Position numbers and translations under genes: made by a program. The notes under the pieces were generated by a model. That model was not told the DNA's origin. It was given only the letters and a program-made list of their open reading frames with translations, and made no database searches. DNA of 8,522 nucleotides. Origin: Desulfobacterales bacterium (lineage in GTDB: Bacteria; Desulfobacterota; Desulfobacteria; Desulfobacterales; C00003060). Shown here piece by piece: positions 1 through 7,800 of this stretch (position 1 is its first letter; every line of letters begins with the position of its first letter). Location: assembly GCA_030629475.1 (NCBI GenBank), contig DAOVOU010000066.1, positions 1 to 8,522 of the forward strand, given 5' to 3'.

Positions 1-7
1 AAGGAGG
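1..7 (+). promoter_or_regulatory. Shine-Dalgarno site of fhs
   Basis: The window opens on AAGGAGG, a near-perfect anti-16S match, 6 nt before the ATG at 14. It fixes the fhs start. Any promoter lies upstream of the window. Confidence 0.9.
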
Positions 8-13
8 ATTGCC

Positions 14-1777
14 ATGGCTTTTGATCCAACCAAGTATAAGGACTGGCAGATTTCAGAAGAAGCGGAAAAAAACATGCCAACGCCAGATGACTGGCGCGAA
101 AAACTGGGACTGGAAAAGGACGAGATTATCCCTTACGCCAGACTCTGCAAGCTCGATTTCATGAAGATTATCGAGAGGCTCAAAGACAAACCGGACGGCA
201 AGTACATCGAGGTGACTGCCATTACTCCCACTCCCCTTGGCGAGGGTAAAAGCACGACGGCTGTAGGACTTATGGAGGGCATGGGCAAGCGCGGGTTGAA
301 TGTCGGAGGCTGTCTGCGCCAGCCCTCGGGTGGTCCCACCATGAATATCAAGGGAACCGCTGCAGGAGGGGGTAATGCCCTGCTCATCCCCATGACAAGG
401 TTTTCCATGGGCATGACTGGCGATATCAATGATATCATGAATGCCCACAATCTGGCCATGGTGGCGCTCACGGCCAGAATGCAGCACGAGCGTAACTACA
501 ATGACGAGCAACTGCAAAGGCTCACCGGGATGCGTCGTCTGGACATCGACCCTACCAGGGTGGAGATGGGTTGGATTATTGATTTTTGCGCCCAGAGCCT
601 TCGCAATATTATCATAGGTATCGGGGGCCGTATGGACGGATTCACGATGCAGTCCAGGTTCGGGATTGCGGTAAGTTCCGAGCTCATGGCTATTCTGTCG
701 ATCGTGAGGGATCTGGCAGATCTGCGTGAAAGATTGGACAAGGTTACTGTGGCCTTCGACAAGGGGGGCAATGCGGTGACCACGGGCGATTTGGAGGTAG
801 GGGGTGCAATGACCGCCTGGATGCGCAGTACCATCCACCCCACTCTCATGAGCACCGCTGAGTACCAGCCCTGTATGGTCCATGCCGGTCCTTTTGCCAA
901 CATTGCAGTTGGTCAGTCTTCGATCATTGCTGACCGGATTGGCCTCAAGATGTTTGATTACCATGTGACGGAAAGCGGTTTTGGCGCTGACATAGGGTTT
1001 GAAAAATTCTGGAACGTCAAATGCCGGTACAGTGGCCTCAAGCCCCACGTATCCGTCCTTACAACCACGATTCGGGCTTTAAAGATGCACGGAGGTGGTC
1101 CCAAGGTGGTTGCAGGGCTGGCCCTGCCTGAAGAGTACACCAGGGAAAATCTCGAGTTGCTCGAAAAAGGCATTCCCAACATGTTGCATCACATCAATAT
1201 TATAAAGACGGCCGGCATCAATCCCGTGGTGTGCATAAACTCTTTTGCCACCGATACCAAGGATGAGATCGCCATAGTGAGAATCGCCGCAGAGGCCGCT
1301 GGTGTGCGGTGCGCAGTCTCTACCCATTGGGCCGACGGGGGTGAGGGGGCCCTGGAACTGGCTGATGCGGTGAAGGATGCCTGCGAGGACGAGAATGACT
1401 TCAATTTCCTGTATCCCGTGGAGATGAAACTACGCGAGCGGGTTGAAAAAATCGCCAAAGTGGTTTATGGAGCAGACGGAGTAGCCTGGAGCCCTGAAGC
1501 GGAGGCCAAGGCCAAGATGCTTGAAGCAGACTCTAAGTTTGACGACTACACCACCATGATGGTGAAGACCCACCTGAGCCTCAGCCACGACCCGGCCCTC
1601 AAGGGGGTTCCTAAAGGCTGGATGCTGCCCATTCGCGACGTGCTGATTTACTCCGGAGCCAAGTTTCTGTGCCCATGCGCGGGTGAGATTAGCCTGATGC
1701 CGGGAACCTGCTCAAACCCGGCCTTTCGCCGCGTTGATGTGGATGTGAAGACCGGGAAAGTGAAAGGGTTATTTTAG
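14..1777 (+). CDS. fhs: Formate-tetrahydrofolate ligase (formyl-THF synthetase)
   Basis: Cytoplasmic enzyme that makes 10-formyl-THF from formate, THF and ATP, the formate-activating step of the methyl branch of the Wood-Ljungdahl pathway. The 587-residue protein is slightly longer than the usual 555-560. It has the family P-loop TPTPLGEGKSTT (about residues 71-82), an IKGTAAGGG segment (112-120) matching the canonical IKGGAAGGG, TGDIND..NAHN (135-145), and the C-terminal pattern KTHLSLSHDP, PKGW, IRDV, LMPG and final GLF. The segment before IKG reads LRQPSGGPTMN rather than the usual REPSLGPCFG, so this is a divergent branch of the family. The ATG at 14 is set by the strong RBS at 1-7. folD follows after 15 bp with its own RBS, so the two are probably co-transcribed. 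The long antisense frame over its 5' part is a shadow. Function is secure; the direction of flux (formate use or formate release) cannot be read from sequence. Confidence 0.96.
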   Translation: MAFDPTKYKDWQISEEAEKNMPTPDDWREKLGLEKDEIIPYARLCKLDFMKIIERLKDKPDGKYIEVTAITPTPLGEGKSTTAVGLMEGMGKRGLNVGGCLRQPSGGPTMNIKGTAAGGGNALLIPMTRFSMGMTGDINDIMNAHNLAMVALTARMQHERNYNDEQLQRLTGMRRLDIDPTRVEMGWIIDFCAQSLRNIIIGIGGRMDGFTMQSRFGIAVSSELMAILSIVRDLADLRERLDKVTVAFDKGGNAVTTGDLEVGGAMTAWMRSTIHPTLMSTAEYQPCMVHAGPFANIAVGQSSIIADRIGLKMFDYHVTESGFGADIGFEKFWNVKCRYSGLKPHVSVLTTTIRALKMHGGGPKVVAGLALPEEYTRENLELLEKGIPNMLHHINIIKTAGINPVVCINSFATDTKDEIAIVRIAAEAAGVRCAVSTHWADGGEGALELADAVKDACEDENDFNFLYPVEMKLRERVEKIAKVVYGADGVAWSPEAEAKAKMLEADSKFDDYTTMMVKTHLSLSHDPALKGVPKGWMLPIRDVLIYSGAKFLCPCAGEISLMPGTCSNPAFRRVDVDVKTGKVKGLF

Positions 1778-1780
1778 AAA

Positions 1781-1785
1781 GGAGG
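1781..1785 (+). promoter_or_regulatory. Shine-Dalgarno site of folD
   Basis: AAAGGAGG, with the GGAGG core here, lies 7 nt before the ATG at 1793 in the 15-bp gap after the fhs stop codon. It supports independent but co-transcribed translation of folD. Confidence 0.88.
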
Positions 1786-1792
1786 ATCTATC

Positions 1793-2671
1793 ATGGCAGC
1801 AAAGCTGATTAAAGGAACAGAGATCTCCAAGCAGATTCGTGAAGAAATTGCCAGGGAAATAGAGGAACTAAAAAAAGAGCATGGTGTGACACCGGGATTG
1901 GCCACCATTCTAGTAGGTGAGGACCCGGGCTCAAAGGTTTATGTGGGGCAAAAGGAAAAAGCCTGCAACAAGCTTGGCATTTATTCTGAGAGGACAGATC
2001 TCCCTGCTGATACCTCAGAAGCCGATTTGGTGGAACTCGTGAAAAAATTGAACGATAATCCAAAGATCCATGGTATTCTGGTACAACTTCCCCTGCCGAA
2101 ACATATTGATGCCGAGCGCGTGATCTATGCCATCGATCCTGACAAGGATGTGGATTGCTTCAATCCGGTCAATGTGGGCAAACTGATGATCGGCACTGGC
2201 CGCTTTCTACCCTGCACGCCCCATGGGATCATGGAGCTTCTGAAGCGCTCAGATATTACCACGGAGGGCAAACACGTGGTGGTGGTTGGAAGAAGCAATA
2301 TCGTGGGTAAACCAATAGCCAACATAATGATGCAGCCACCTTCCGGAGGAAACGCCACTGTGACCCTTTGCCACACAGGGACAAAAGATCTGGCAGACTT
2401 TACGAAAATGGCAGACATCCTGATCGTGGCAGTGGGTCGTCCTAAGACAATCACTGCGGATATGGTGAAAGAAGGAGTCGTGGTGATCGACGTGGGTGTC
2501 AATCGTATCGGCAAGACGCCAGAGGGCAAGGCGATTCTGGTAGGCGACGTTGACTTTGATGCGGTCCAGGAAAAGGCATCGGCTATTACGCCTGTACCAG
2601 GGGGTGTGGGCCCCATGACCATCACCATGCTGATGAGGAACACGGTGGAGGCGGCAAAGGCAACGATTTAG
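1793..2671 (+). CDS. folD: Bifunctional methylene-THF dehydrogenase / methenyl-THF cyclohydrolase
   Basis: Cytoplasmic enzyme that interconverts 10-formyl-THF, 5,10-methenyl-THF and 5,10-methylene-THF using NAD(P)H, directly after Fhs in the methyl branch. At 292 residues it has the standard length. Family signatures in order: YVGQKEKAC (50-58) with the presumed catalytic lysine K54 and Y50; QLPLPKH (98-104); DVDCFNPVNVG (119-129); PCTPHGI (140-146); the Rossmann element VVVGRSNIVGKP (163-174); and the C-terminal PVPGGVGPMTITMLMRNT (267-284). Two deviations are visible: the common DVDGF is DVDCF here, placing a cysteine (C122) beside the active-site aspartate, and a short PPSGG insertion (182-186) follows the Rossmann helix. 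Whether it prefers NADH or NADPH cannot be told by eye. It sits 15 bp after fhs and 58 bp before cooS. Confidence 0.96.
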   Translation: MAAKLIKGTEISKQIREEIAREIEELKKEHGVTPGLATILVGEDPGSKVYVGQKEKACNKLGIYSERTDLPADTSEADLVELVKKLNDNPKIHGILVQLPLPKHIDAERVIYAIDPDKDVDCFNPVNVGKLMIGTGRFLPCTPHGIMELLKRSDITTEGKHVVVVGRSNIVGKPIANIMMQPPSGGNATVTLCHTGTKDLADFTKMADILIVAVGRPKTITADMVKEGVVVIDVGVNRIGKTPEGKAILVGDVDFDAVQEKASAITPVPGGVGPMTITMLMRNTVEAAKATI

Positions 2672-2683
2672 GATTGAGGGTCC

Positions 2684-2715
2684 GCAGATTACGCAGATTA
2701 CGCAGATTATACAGA
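2684..2715 (+). repeat. 9-bp tandem repeat (GCAGATTAC) in the folD-cooS spacer
   Basis: Two exact copies of GCAGATTAC (2684-2692, 2693-2701), a third with one change (GCAGATTAT, 2702-2710), then a partial copy, ACAGA (2711-2715). The array fills most of the 58-bp spacer and ends just before the cooS RBS. It has no stem-loop plus T-run character, so it is not an obvious terminator. Confidence 0.9.
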
Positions 2716-2717
2716 CC

Positions 2718-2722
2718 GGAGG
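2718..2722 (+). promoter_or_regulatory. Shine-Dalgarno site that decides the cooS start
   Basis: GGAGG lies 7 nt before the ATG at 2730. An in-frame TTG at 2724 would extend the protein by two residues, but it is only 1 nt from this RBS and cannot be served by it, so the ATG at 2730 is chosen. Confidence 0.85.
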
Positions 2723-2729
2723 ATTGAAA

Positions 2730-4682
2730 ATGGAGAGGAAGAGGAGGCCGCTTTTTGTAGTTGGTTGCCCAGGGATCGATTGTGAAGGGAGTATGCAGGT
2801 GGCCAGGGAGGCCGCCAAGAACGGCGTAGTTACCTATATGCAGCGGATGGAGCAGAAGGTCATTCAGCCCTGCCTCTTCGGCAAGGGCGGCACCTGCTGT
2901 CGGAACTGTTCCTTTGGGCCGTGTATGATCATCGAGGATGTACCCGAATCGATCGGCATTTGCGGGGCAACCGCTTCGACGGTGGCAGCGCGTAACTTCT
3001 GCCGCATGATAGCAGGCGGCGCTTCGGCCCACATGGATCACGGGCTTGAAACGACACTTGGCTTCATAGCTGCAGCCAAGGGGGAATCCGACTATACGAT
3101 CAAGGATGAGAAGAAGCTTCTTTCCATGGCGGAGATGTTTGAGATCAAGACCGAAGGTCGCGCAATAAAAGATATTGCCATAGAACTGGGGGAAAAGGCC
3201 CTGGCCGAGTTCGGGAAGCAGGAAGGAGGTCTTTACACTGTGCGCCGTGCCCCCCTGAAGCGGCAGGAAGTCTGGAAGAAAACAGGGGTGTTGCCGCGGG
3301 GCATCCAGCGGGAGGTCATGGAGATAATGCACCGCACGCACATGGGTACTGATCAGGACTACAAGAACCTTCTCTTGCAGGGGACACGCCTTGCCATTGC
3401 CGATGGCTGGGGGGCCTCTATGCTCTCCACCGAGTTACAGGACATTATGTTCGGGACCCCTGTGCCGATCCGGGCCATAGTCAATCTTGGCGCCCTTGAC
3501 GAAGAGAAGGTAAACATCGTGGTGCACGGCCATGAACCGATCCTTTCCGAGGCCATGGCCATGGTGTGCCAGGAACCTGAGATGCTGGCAGCAGCAAAAG
3601 AGGTGGGCGCACCCGGTATAAACCTGGTCGGTGTCTGCTGTACAGGCATCGAGGTCCTGATGAGGCACAGTATCCCGGTTGCGGGTAGCTTTATCCAGCA
3701 GGAGATCGTGCTGGCTACCGGGGCGGTTGAGGCCATGGTGGTTGACATTCAGTGCATCATGCAGTCTGTCGCCACCGTGGCCGACTGTTTTCATACAGAG
3801 ATCATCACCACCTCTCCCCGGGCAAAGATCCCTGGGGCCACGCATATCGAGTTTGATCACCACCACGCACTGGAAACAGCAAGAAACATTGTGAGACGTG
3901 CCATAGAGAGATACCCCAAGAGAAGAGGGGTAAATATTCCCAAGCACAAGATGGACGTGGTGGCAGGATTCAGCCACGAAACCATCAACTACATATTGGG
4001 TGGAACCTTCAGGGCGTCTTATCGGCCCCTGAACGACAACATCATCAATGGCCGCATCCGGGGCGTCGGGGCTGTTGTTGGGTGTGATAGCGCCCATGTC
4101 CTTTCCGGTCACGTACACACCACGGTGGCCAAGGAGCTGATTGCTAACAATGTCCTTGTCCTTGTTACAGGGTGTGCTGCCACGGCCTGCGGTCGGGAAG
4201 GCCTGTTGCGACCCGAGGCGGCTGAACTGGCAGGTCCTGGTCTGAGAGAGGTGTGTGAGACCGTGGGTATGCCTCCTGTTTTGCATATGGGCTCCTGTGT
4301 GGACAACAGCCGTATCCTTATAGCTGCTACCGAAATTGTACGTGAAGGGGGCCTGGGTGACGACATCAGCCAGGTACCTGCGGCCGGTTGTGCAGCGGAG
4401 TGGATGAGTGAAAAGGCCATATCGATTGGTCACTACTTTGTGTCGAGTGGCTGCTTCGTTGTATTCGGGAGAACCTTTCCGACCACAGGGAGCAAGGTTT
4501 TGACTGATTACCTGTTCAGGGAATTAGAAGAGCTGTACGGCGGCATGTGGGCCGTTGAAGAAGACCCGGTAGAGATGGCACAGATGATGATCCGGCATAT
4601 TGAGAAAAAACGTGAGGCATTGGGAATTCAGGAAAAGAAAGAAAGGGTGCTTTTTGATATGGCTATGAGGCGGGAGATGTGA
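2730..4682 (+). CDS. cooS: Ni-Fe-S carbon monoxide dehydrogenase, catalytic subunit
   Basis: Anaerobic CODH that interconverts CO and CO2 on a NiFe4S4 C-cluster; in a Wood-Ljungdahl setting it supplies CO to acetyl-CoA synthase. The protein has 650 residues, close to the family's usual size. N-terminal cysteines C48, C56, C57, C60, C65 and C78 (PCLFGKGGTCCRNC..GPC..GIC) match the D- and B-cluster spacing of known CooS proteins. Candidate C-cluster ligands are all present: VHGHEP (H266/H268), GVCCTG (C303/C304), QCIM (C342), VGCDS (C452), TGCAATACGREG (C482) and GSCVDNSR (C523), followed by EWMSEKAISIG. Nothing essential is missing, so it should be active. The extreme N-terminus, GCPGIDCEG, adds two cysteines (C13, C18) that I do not recognise from well-known CooS proteins. 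No cooC, cooF or acsB is adjacent in the window, so whether it works alone or with an acetyl-CoA synthase (AcsA-like role) is unresolved. Confidence 0.95.
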   Translation: MERKRRPLFVVGCPGIDCEGSMQVAREAAKNGVVTYMQRMEQKVIQPCLFGKGGTCCRNCSFGPCMIIEDVPESIGICGATASTVAARNFCRMIAGGASAHMDHGLETTLGFIAAAKGESDYTIKDEKKLLSMAEMFEIKTEGRAIKDIAIELGEKALAEFGKQEGGLYTVRRAPLKRQEVWKKTGVLPRGIQREVMEIMHRTHMGTDQDYKNLLLQGTRLAIADGWGASMLSTELQDIMFGTPVPIRAIVNLGALDEEKVNIVVHGHEPILSEAMAMVCQEPEMLAAAKEVGAPGINLVGVCCTGIEVLMRHSIPVAGSFIQQEIVLATGAVEAMVVDIQCIMQSVATVADCFHTEIITTSPRAKIPGATHIEFDHHHALETARNIVRRAIERYPKRRGVNIPKHKMDVVAGFSHETINYILGGTFRASYRPLNDNIINGRIRGVGAVVGCDSAHVLSGHVHTTVAKELIANNVLVLVTGCAATACGREGLLRPEAAELAGPGLREVCETVGMPPVLHMGSCVDNSRILIAATEIVREGGLGDDISQVPAAGCAAEWMSEKAISIGHYFVSSGCFVVFGRTFPTTGSKVLTDYLFRELEELYGGMWAVEEDPVEMAQMMIRHIEKKREALGIQEKKERVLFDMAMRREM

Positions 4683-4701
4683 CTATGTAGATTTTCAGGA
4701 A

Positions 4702-4712
4702 GTGAATTTCAC
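4702..4712. repeat. Short perfect inverted repeat after cooS
   Basis: GTGAA-T-TTCAC is an 11-bp palindrome with a single central base, 20 bp past the cooS stop. It could be a small operator half-pair or chance; there is no T-run, so it is not a terminator. Confidence 0.35.
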
Positions 4713-4726
4713 GCAAGCAATAGGGA

Positions 4727-4799
4727 AAATTCGAAATTCGACACGAAGTGTAATGTTTTCAAGCCGTCAGGCGCAACCTTGCGCTAACCACGAAATTCG
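4727..4799 (+). repeat. Dispersed AAATTCG heptamers in the cooS-hdrA spacer
   Basis: AAATTCG occurs at 4727-4733, immediately again at 4734-4740, and at 4793-4799. The third copy overlaps the left arm and loop of the probable terminator. CAC-GAA-GTG (4742-4750) and a GCGCA/TGCGC hairpin (4771-4784, loop ACCT) lie between them. This is AT-rich repetitive intergenic DNA unlike the flanking genes. Confidence 0.6.
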
Positions 4800-4815
4800 G
4801 ATTTCGGATTTTTTT
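4791..4815 (+). terminator. Probable rho-independent terminator after cooS
   Basis: CGAAAT (4791-4796) and ATTTCG (4801-4806) form a 6-bp stem closed by a TCGG tetraloop, followed by GA and seven T residues (4809-4815). The stem is short and AT-rich, so termination may be partial. A hairpin at 4771-4784 lies just upstream. It would end the fhs-folD-cooS transcript. Confidence 0.55.
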
Positions 4816-4842
4816 GAAATTATTTATCCGAAAAACTATAGC
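4814..4842 (+). promoter_or_regulatory. Candidate sigma70-type promoter for hdrA-mvhD
   Basis: TTGAAA (4814-4819; 5 of 6 match to the -35 consensus) and TATAGC (4837-4842; 4 of 6 match to the -10) are separated by exactly 17 bp. Transcription would start near 4849-4851, giving a leader of only about 15-17 nt before the ATG at 4866. It directly follows the terminator T-run. The assignment is from consensus matching only. Confidence 0.5.
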
Positions 4843-4865
4843 GTGCTGTACTGAGTGTTAATAAA

Positions 4866-7800
4866 ATGAAAAAAACAGAAAACAGCAAATCAGCATCTGT
4901 GATGGTTGTCGGTGGGGGTATCGCCGGTATTCAGGCATCCCTGGACCTGGCCGGTTTGGGTTACTATGTGTACCTCATCGAAAAGGGAGGTTCTATCGGT
5001 GGAGCTATGGCTCAACTGGACAAAACCTTCCCCACCAATGACTGTGCCATCTGAATCCTGGCGCCCAAGTTGGTTGAGGCCGGCCGGTCTCCGAACATAA
5101 GAATCATAACCAAAGCTGAACTGATCTCAGTTAAGGGTGAAGTGGGCAACTTTACCGCCAGGGTGCGCCGACAACCCCGCTTTATCGACGAAGATCTGTG
5201 CACGGCCTGCGGAATGTGTGCCACGTATTGTCCTGTGATGGTCAGTAACGACTACGACCAAGGTCTAACCCTGACCAAGAATCCGCGTCGGGATTATGCC
5301 CAGGCCATTCCTGCAAGCTTTTACATCAATCGCGCAGCGTGTCTCTTCCTTAATTACGAAACCTGCCGGATATGCGTATCAGCCTGTCAGGCCCAGGCGA
5401 TTAACCTTTACGAACAAGAAGAGATGCTCGATCTCAAAGTGGGTGCAGTCATACTTACTCCGGGGTTTGGTCGTATCAGCGAAGAGGTGCTCTCAAGATA
5501 TGGGTATGGTCGCCTCCCCGATGTAGTCACTGGTATGGAATTCGAGCGCCTGACGTCGGCCTCCGGTCCCACTGTCGGAAAAGTTATCAGGCCTTCTGAC
5601 GGAGAGCATCCGAAACGCATCGCCTTTCTCCAGTGCATAGGAGTAAGAGACGTCACGTGCGGAAATGGATACTGTTCCTCGGTTTGCTGCATGTATGCAA
5701 TCAAGGAAGCCATGGTGGCAAAGGAGCACGACCCGGATCTTGAGATTACGATATTCTATATAGACATGCGGACTCAGGGCAAGGGGTTCGATGCTGCCAG
5801 GCTCCGGGCCAAAGAAAAGGGCATCCGCTTTGTTCGGAGCCGGGTTGCAGATGTTTTAGAAAACGGCAAGTTACTTGAGATCCCCTATGTAAGTGAGATG
5901 GGGAGGCCTTTCAGGGAAAAGTTCGACATGGTAGTTCTGGCCGAGGGCCTTGAGTCGCCTGAGGATGCCAAATCCCTTGCCGAAGCTGCCGGGATAGATT
6001 TAAACCATTACGATTTTTGCAGCACCCGGACCTTTTCTCCCCTTGAAACCAGCCGTCCAGGCATCCTTGTGGCTGGCGCCTTTCAGGGTCCCAAGGATGT
6101 CCCGGAGAGTGTGACGGATGCGAGCGGCGCGGCCGCGCTCGCTGCCGAGGCATTGAGGGAAGTCCGGGGCACTGAGGTAAAGACCAAGACCTACCCGGTC
6201 GAGATAGAGATTGAGGAAGAGCCCCGCATCGGGGTGTTTGTCTGCTCATGCGGGACCAATATTGGCGGCGTGGTCGATGTGCAGGCAGCGGCCGACTACG
6301 CGGCAACCCTGGAGAATGTTGTCTTCACGGAGACGAATCTTTATAGCTGTGCGCAGAACTCACAGGAAGCCATCACTGAAAAGATCAAGGTAAATCGCTT
6401 GAATCGAGTGGTGGTAGCAGCCTGCACTCCACGAACTCATGAGCCCCTGTTTCAGGAAACCCTGAAAAACGCCGGTCTGAATTCGTGTCTGTTTGAGATG
6501 GCCAATATCAGGGATCATTGTTCGTGGGTTCACGCCATGCTCCCTGAAAAGGCTACGGAGAAATCTAAGGACCTGATCAGGATGGCGGTGGCCAAGGCAC
6601 GTGGACTCCGGCCTTTGCCAGAACAGCAGCTTCCGGTGATCCCGAAGGCCCTGGTCATAGGCGGAGGTATGGCAGGTATGACGGCAGCTTTGAGTATTGC
6701 CGGGCAAGGATTCGAATGCTTTCTGGTAGAAGAATCAGGAGAACTTGGGGGAAACCTAAGACACATCCGATTTACGCTCTCTGGCGATGATCCGAAGCAA
6801 ATCCTCCAGGATACAGAAGCAAAGGTAAGGTCTGAACCCCTTATTCACGTGTACACGCAGGCCTCTGTTGAAAACGTCTCAGGGTATGTGGGCAACTTTA
6901 CTACCTCAATTCGTACACAGGGCAGGTCCGAAACCCTAGAGCACGGGGTGATCGTTGTAGCCACAGGCGGCAGGCCTTATGAGCCTAAACAGTATCGGTA
7001 CGGCAAGTCACGACAGGTCATTACCCAGGGTGAACTGGAAGAGAGACTGACCAGACCTGAAGAGGCAAAAAGGATGAGCGACATTGTGATGATCCAGTGT
7101 GTGGGCTCCAGGGGGGAGGACCTCTCCTATTGCAGCAAGGTGTGCTGCGGACAGGCTGTAAAGAATGCCCTAAAGATACTGGAGTTAAACCCTGATTCCA
7201 GGATCTATATCCTTTATCGGGACATGCGCACTTACGGGTTTACGGAGGATTACTATAGATTGGCCAGAGAAAAGGGTATAATCTTTTTTCACTATGAAAA
7301 GGACCAACCGCCCGATGTAAGGGAGGAAAAAGGGCGCATTACGGTTGAATTTTTGGAAAGGATTTTGGAAAAAAAAGCCGTCCTTGAACCTGATCTGTTG
7401 GTCCTCAGTGTGGGTATCGTACCGACTCAGGTTGAGGAGTTGTCAAAGATCCTCAAGATACCACTCACCAGTGACGGATTCTTCTTAGAGGCCCATCCAA
7501 AGCTCAGGCCGGTTGAGTTTTCTGTAGAGGGTATCTATTTTTGTGGTTTGGCACATGGGCCCAAGCCGATTTCTGAATCAATTGCCCAGGCCAGGGCTGC
7601 TGCCGGCAAGGCGTGTATACCCCTAGCCCAAGGGTATGTCACGGTTGAGCCTGTTGTCTCTTCGGTTGATACCAGCACCTGTATAGGATGCGGCATTTGT
7701 GAGAGTCTTTGCCCTTACTCAGCCATAAGGATGATAAAGGTCGGCAAGAAGAAAAAAGCCGAAACGATCTCGGCTTCATGCAAGGGATGCGGGATATGCG

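Noticed and set aside
53..1048. 331-codon antisense open frame over fhs
   Set aside because: No family resemblance, no RBS, and it lies wholly opposite a clear gene; a shadow of codon bias.
2684..2715. A CRISPR-like array
   Set aside because: The 9-bp units are directly adjacent with no spacers and are far too short.
2672..2729. A terminator between folD and cooS
   Set aside because: The spacer holds only tandem repeats and the RBS; no stem-loop followed by a T-run is present.
3435..4433. 332-codon antisense open frame over cooS
   Set aside because: Same reasons: it is opposite the conserved C-cluster region and its translation looks like low-information shadow sequence.
4866..5054. A separate 62-residue gene ending at TGA 5052
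   Set aside because: It is the N-terminal part of HdrA; the same frame continues with family sequence, so the TGA is a Sec codon, not a gene end.
5085..5093. CGG-TCT-CCG mini-hairpin as the hdrA SECIS
   Set aside because: Only 3 bp of stem and it overlaps the much better 11-bp hairpin at 5058-5087.
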